From: SOKP01 sp048887165
GTDB taxonomy: Archaea > Asgardarchaeota > Lokiarchaeia > Sigyniarchaeales > SOKP01
Direction of reading: 5' to 3'
Length of the DNA: 64,000 nucleotides
NCBI GenBank assembly: GCA_048887165.1
Contig: JBHLJZ010000006.1
Coordinates: forward strand, 1 to 64,000
Shown: positions 61,997-64,000 of the stretch, in pieces
Numbering within the stretch: the first letter of the stretch is position 1
Layout: each line of letters opens with the position of its first letter
The notes under the pieces: model-generated
Seen by the model: only the letters and a program-made list of their open reading frames with translations
The model's database searches: none
What the model was told of the DNA's origin: nothing
Made by a program: the position numbers and the translations under genes

Positions 61997-63409
61997 TTAG
62001 AGTTTTGCTTGCTTTTCTAAATGGATTTGAGAGCGCTTCTCTTTAACTAAAGTTAATTTATCCCCATCTAATGGATAAAAATATATTGCAATTATTGCAA
62101 TAAGCAACGCAATTGCTGGATAAATAAACATTAAACTTCGCAATTCGAAATCAGGTATATCAATTGGATTGAATTGGCCCCAATCGGCGATGAGAAAGAC
62201 TGGACCGATAATAAGAAACACAAATACCGTAGCAAAACGTTGAAAGAAAATGTTTACTCCATAATATCCTCCTTCTCTACGAATGCCCGTCTTCACCTCA
62301 TCTTCATCAACTATATCAGCAATAATTATGTCTATTATGTATATAGAACCAGAAAGTCCAATTCCTATTAAAAAGAATACTATAAAAGCAATTATTTCTA
62401 ACGAAGGCATCGTTGTATTGAGAAAGAACAATGGAGCAAGAGTAATTATCCAAATAGTCATCGATATCAACCATGATTTTCGAGGACCAATTCTTTGAAC
62501 TAAAGGTTTCCAGAGGATCGTCATAAAAAGAGCTGCTGATAAAAAAGTAACTCCTAATAAAAGAGAAATCATTAAAGGATCTTCAAATCCTAAAATAAAT
62601 TCACCATATAGAGGCACTATTGTCGGTAACATTCCATAAACGAACCAATTTGCGATTTCAGCAGGAATATACCTCATAAAACTTTTACTTTTTACACAAA
62701 ACTTAAGCGTATTAAAGAAATTAGGAGCAGTTTTATAATCCTCAGTAAATTCACTCCTTCCCTTTGGAGAGAATTTCAAAAATAAGAGTCCAGGAATGAT
62801 GATTATAATACCTACAATAAATGCGAATAAAGGATATTCTCCTGGATTTGGAGCAGTATAACTTGAAATAAAAATACCAGGTAAGATAAAAGCGGAAATT
62901 AATCCAACTATAGCGAATAATTGTCTAGTATTGTTTCCTTTAGTCCTCTCTTCAACAGATATAAATATTTCGGGAAATAACGAAGTAAAGTTGATATCAT
63001 ACATAGTAAAGAACAGTTCGAAGAGAATAATGATAATAAGAAAATATATGAAATTTATAATATCATTAGTGACTCCGAAAGTAAAGGGTGGAATGAATAG
63101 CAAGATCAGAATAACTGCAATCGGAATTAACGAAAGCATTATCCATGGAAATCTACGACCCCATCTTGTGTGGGTCCTATCTGATAAATAACCGATAAAA
63201 GTATCGTTAAAGCTATTCCATATTGACCATATGACAAATCCAATAGATATCAATAAGATATCAATTCCCACAACAGCAAAGTAAAATGTGAAAGTTAAAA
63301 ATGTAAATGCCTGATACGATGCAATGTCTGATAATTGACCAATACTATAAGCAACCGCTCGCTTATATGAAAATTTTTGTTCTGTTGAATCTAATTCAAT
63401 TTTGCTCAT
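61997..63409 (-). CDS. GPH-family (MFS) cation symporter, copy 2
   Basis: 470 residues, about 12 TM helices, close paralogue of 60464 with DRTHTRWGRRFPWIMLSLIP and DIIIADIVDEDEVKTGIRREGGYYGVN. The two genes are tandem on the minus strand, 141 bases apart, and so probably arose by duplication. Substrates may differ. The gene is divergent from the acyl-CoA synthetase at 63581, and about 170 AT-rich bases between them contain both promoters. Confidence 0.86.
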   Translation of the reverse strand: MSKIELDSTEQKFSYKRAVAYSIGQLSDIASYQAFTFLTFTFYFAVVGIDILLISIGFVIWSIWNSFNDTFIGYLSDRTHTRWGRRFPWIMLSLIPIAVILILLFIPPFTFGVTNDIINFIYFLIIIILFELFFTMYDINFTSLFPEIFISVEERTKGNNTRQLFAIVGLISAFILPGIFISSYTAPNPGEYPLFAFIVGIIIIIPGLLFLKFSPKGRSEFTEDYKTAPNFFNTLKFCVKSKSFMRYIPAEIANWFVYGMLPTIVPLYGEFILGFEDPLMISLLLGVTFLSAALFMTILWKPLVQRIGPRKSWLISMTIWIITLAPLFFLNTTMPSLEIIAFIVFFLIGIGLSGSIYIIDIIIADIVDEDEVKTGIRREGGYYGVNIFFQRFATVFVFLIIGPVFLIADWGQFNPIDIPDFELRSLMFIYPAIALLIAIIAIYFYPLDGDKLTLVKEKRSQIHLEKQAKL

Positions 63410-63548
63410 AATTTAACTACAAATTTTTGTTTAAATGATCATATTTCCCTCTATTCAAATAAAAAACTTCCTTTTCTTCAATAGAGTTTTATTAGATATT
63501 AATATTAGACAAAAATAAATATTGTTTTAACATTCTAAAAGAATATAA

Positions 63549-63558
63549 CTATATATGA
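63549..63558 (+). promoter_or_regulatory. TATA-like box before the acyl-CoA synthetase
   Basis: CTATATATGA lies about 25-30 bases before the ATG at 63581, the spacing expected for a leaderless archaeal transcript. No Shine-Dalgarno is seen between. Sequence match only. Confidence 0.35.
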
Positions 63559-63580
63559 TTCCAAAAAAGATATATTAAAA

Positions 63581-64000
63581 ATGAATTTAAACAAATTATT
63601 TAAACCACAATCTATGGCCGTTGTAGGAATTTCCAAAAAAAATCCTTTAAGCCCTGGACGAATTGTAATGCTAAAGAACGAATTTGAGATGCAAGTAAAA
63701 GTTTATGGAATTTATCCTGCTGGAGGGGAAATAGAAGGAATTTCTTTATACGATCGTTTAGATAATTTACCAGAAATACCTGATCTCCTAGTTATTGCGG
63801 TTGGACCTGATGATACCATAGGATATATTCAAGATTGTGCTAATCTGGGTATTCCCGCAGCAGTGATAATTGGTGGCGGTTTTGCGGAAACAGGAATTAA
63901 AGGAAAAAAAAGACAAGACAAATTAGAAAAGATCGCATTTGAGAATGATATTGCAGTTGTTGGTCCAAATTGCCTTGGCGTATATGCACCTCCACTTGTA
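63581..64000 (+). CDS. ADP-forming acyl-CoA synthetase, alpha/CoA-binding part, 5' fragment
   Basis: The first 140 codons; the gene continues past the right edge. The N-terminus reads LFKPQSMAVVGISKKNPLSP, a CoA-binding Rossmann domain as in NDP-forming acetyl-CoA synthetase alpha subunits. It is followed by DLLVIAVGPDDTIGYIQDCA, then AAVIIGGGFAET and VVGPNCLGVY. The family converts acyl-CoA, ADP and phosphate to acid, ATP and CoA. Whether the beta (ATP-grasp) part is fused cannot be seen. The TATA box at 63549 suggests a leaderless start. Confidence 0.88.
   Translation, partial: MNLNKLFKPQSMAVVGISKKNPLSPGRIVMLKNEFEMQVKVYGIYPAGGEIEGISLYDRLDNLPEIPDLLVIAVGPDDTIGYIQDCANLGIPAAVIIGGGFAETGIKGKKRQDKLEKIAFENDIAVVGPNCLGVYAPPLV

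Overview
The window is AT-rich archaeal DNA that looks like an Asgard archaeon, most likely of the Lokiarchaeia type (inferred from content, not from a tree). The eukaryote-like proteins point there: an Arf-like GTPase fused to a longin-like domain, a Rag/Gtr-like GTPase with a C-terminal sensor-like domain, a gelsolin-like domain with a proline-rich tail, a SNAP-like TPR protein with beta-sandwich domains, a Bud23-type rRNA methyltransferase, ribosomal protein S25e, and selenoproteins with an apparently eukaryote-like SECIS hairpin downstream. Ordinary archaeal features include AMP phosphorylase, an ATP-dependent DNA ligase, tungsten aldehyde:ferredoxin oxidoreductases and an intron-containing tRNA-Ser.

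Layout. 0-3.3 kb: a partial HMGL-like gene, a CCG-domain/LutB-like iron-sulfur pair and a MaoC/MFE2-like hydratase. 3.3-10.7 kb (minus strand): a probable six-gene redox operon with aldehyde:ferredoxin oxidoreductase, split UxaA-type dehydratase, molybdopterin oxidoreductase with a non-AUG start, DmsB-type ferredoxin and a wHTH-like/ferredoxin protein. 10.9-12.4 kb: a DSD1-type PLP enzyme with RidA. 12.5-16.3 kb: histidyl-tRNA synthetase, PyrF and small proteins. 16.5-19.0 kb: hdrA and vhuD, each with two in-frame UGA codons at conserved cysteine positions, followed by the SECIS-like hairpin. 19.1-24.1 kb: an internally duplicated membrane protein, the SNAP-like protein, an M24 peptidase and AMP phosphorylase. 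24.1-30.8 kb: three LRR paralogues and a ferredoxin/AOR pair. 30.8-39.5 kb: DNA ligase, gelsolin-like protein, hisG-hisD-hisC, a zinc-ribbon protein and a fourth LRR paralogue. 39.5-40.8 kb: a RuBisCO-like protein.

40.9-49.4 kb holds the best candidate for an undescribed system. A 1443-residue surface protein and a 143-residue version lacking the ectodomain share the same transmembrane segment and cytoplasmic tail. Each is followed, with a one-base overlap, by a paralogous cytosolic protein with an N-terminal longin-like domain and winged helices. A longin-like/Arf-like GTPase gene sits between the two pairs. I read this as a receptor, adaptor and GTPase module; the coupling is inferred from gene order and homology.

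49.5-64 kb: Bud23-like methyltransferase, S25e, tRNA-Ser(CGA), a PfkB kinase, the Rag-like GTPase, a ubiquitin-like MoaD/SAMP protein, a ThiI-like protein with a degraded PP-loop, a tandem phosphoesterase with a degenerate half, two membrane-bound hexapeptide-repeat proteins, a coiled-coil zinc-ribbon protein, a class III aminotransferase, two GPH-family transporters and the start of an ADP-forming acyl-CoA synthetase. TGA ends ordinary genes here (for example at 999-1001 and 27826-27828), so the UGA recoding is specific to hdrA-vhuD. No CRISPR array, rRNA, insertion sequence or prophage was seen.
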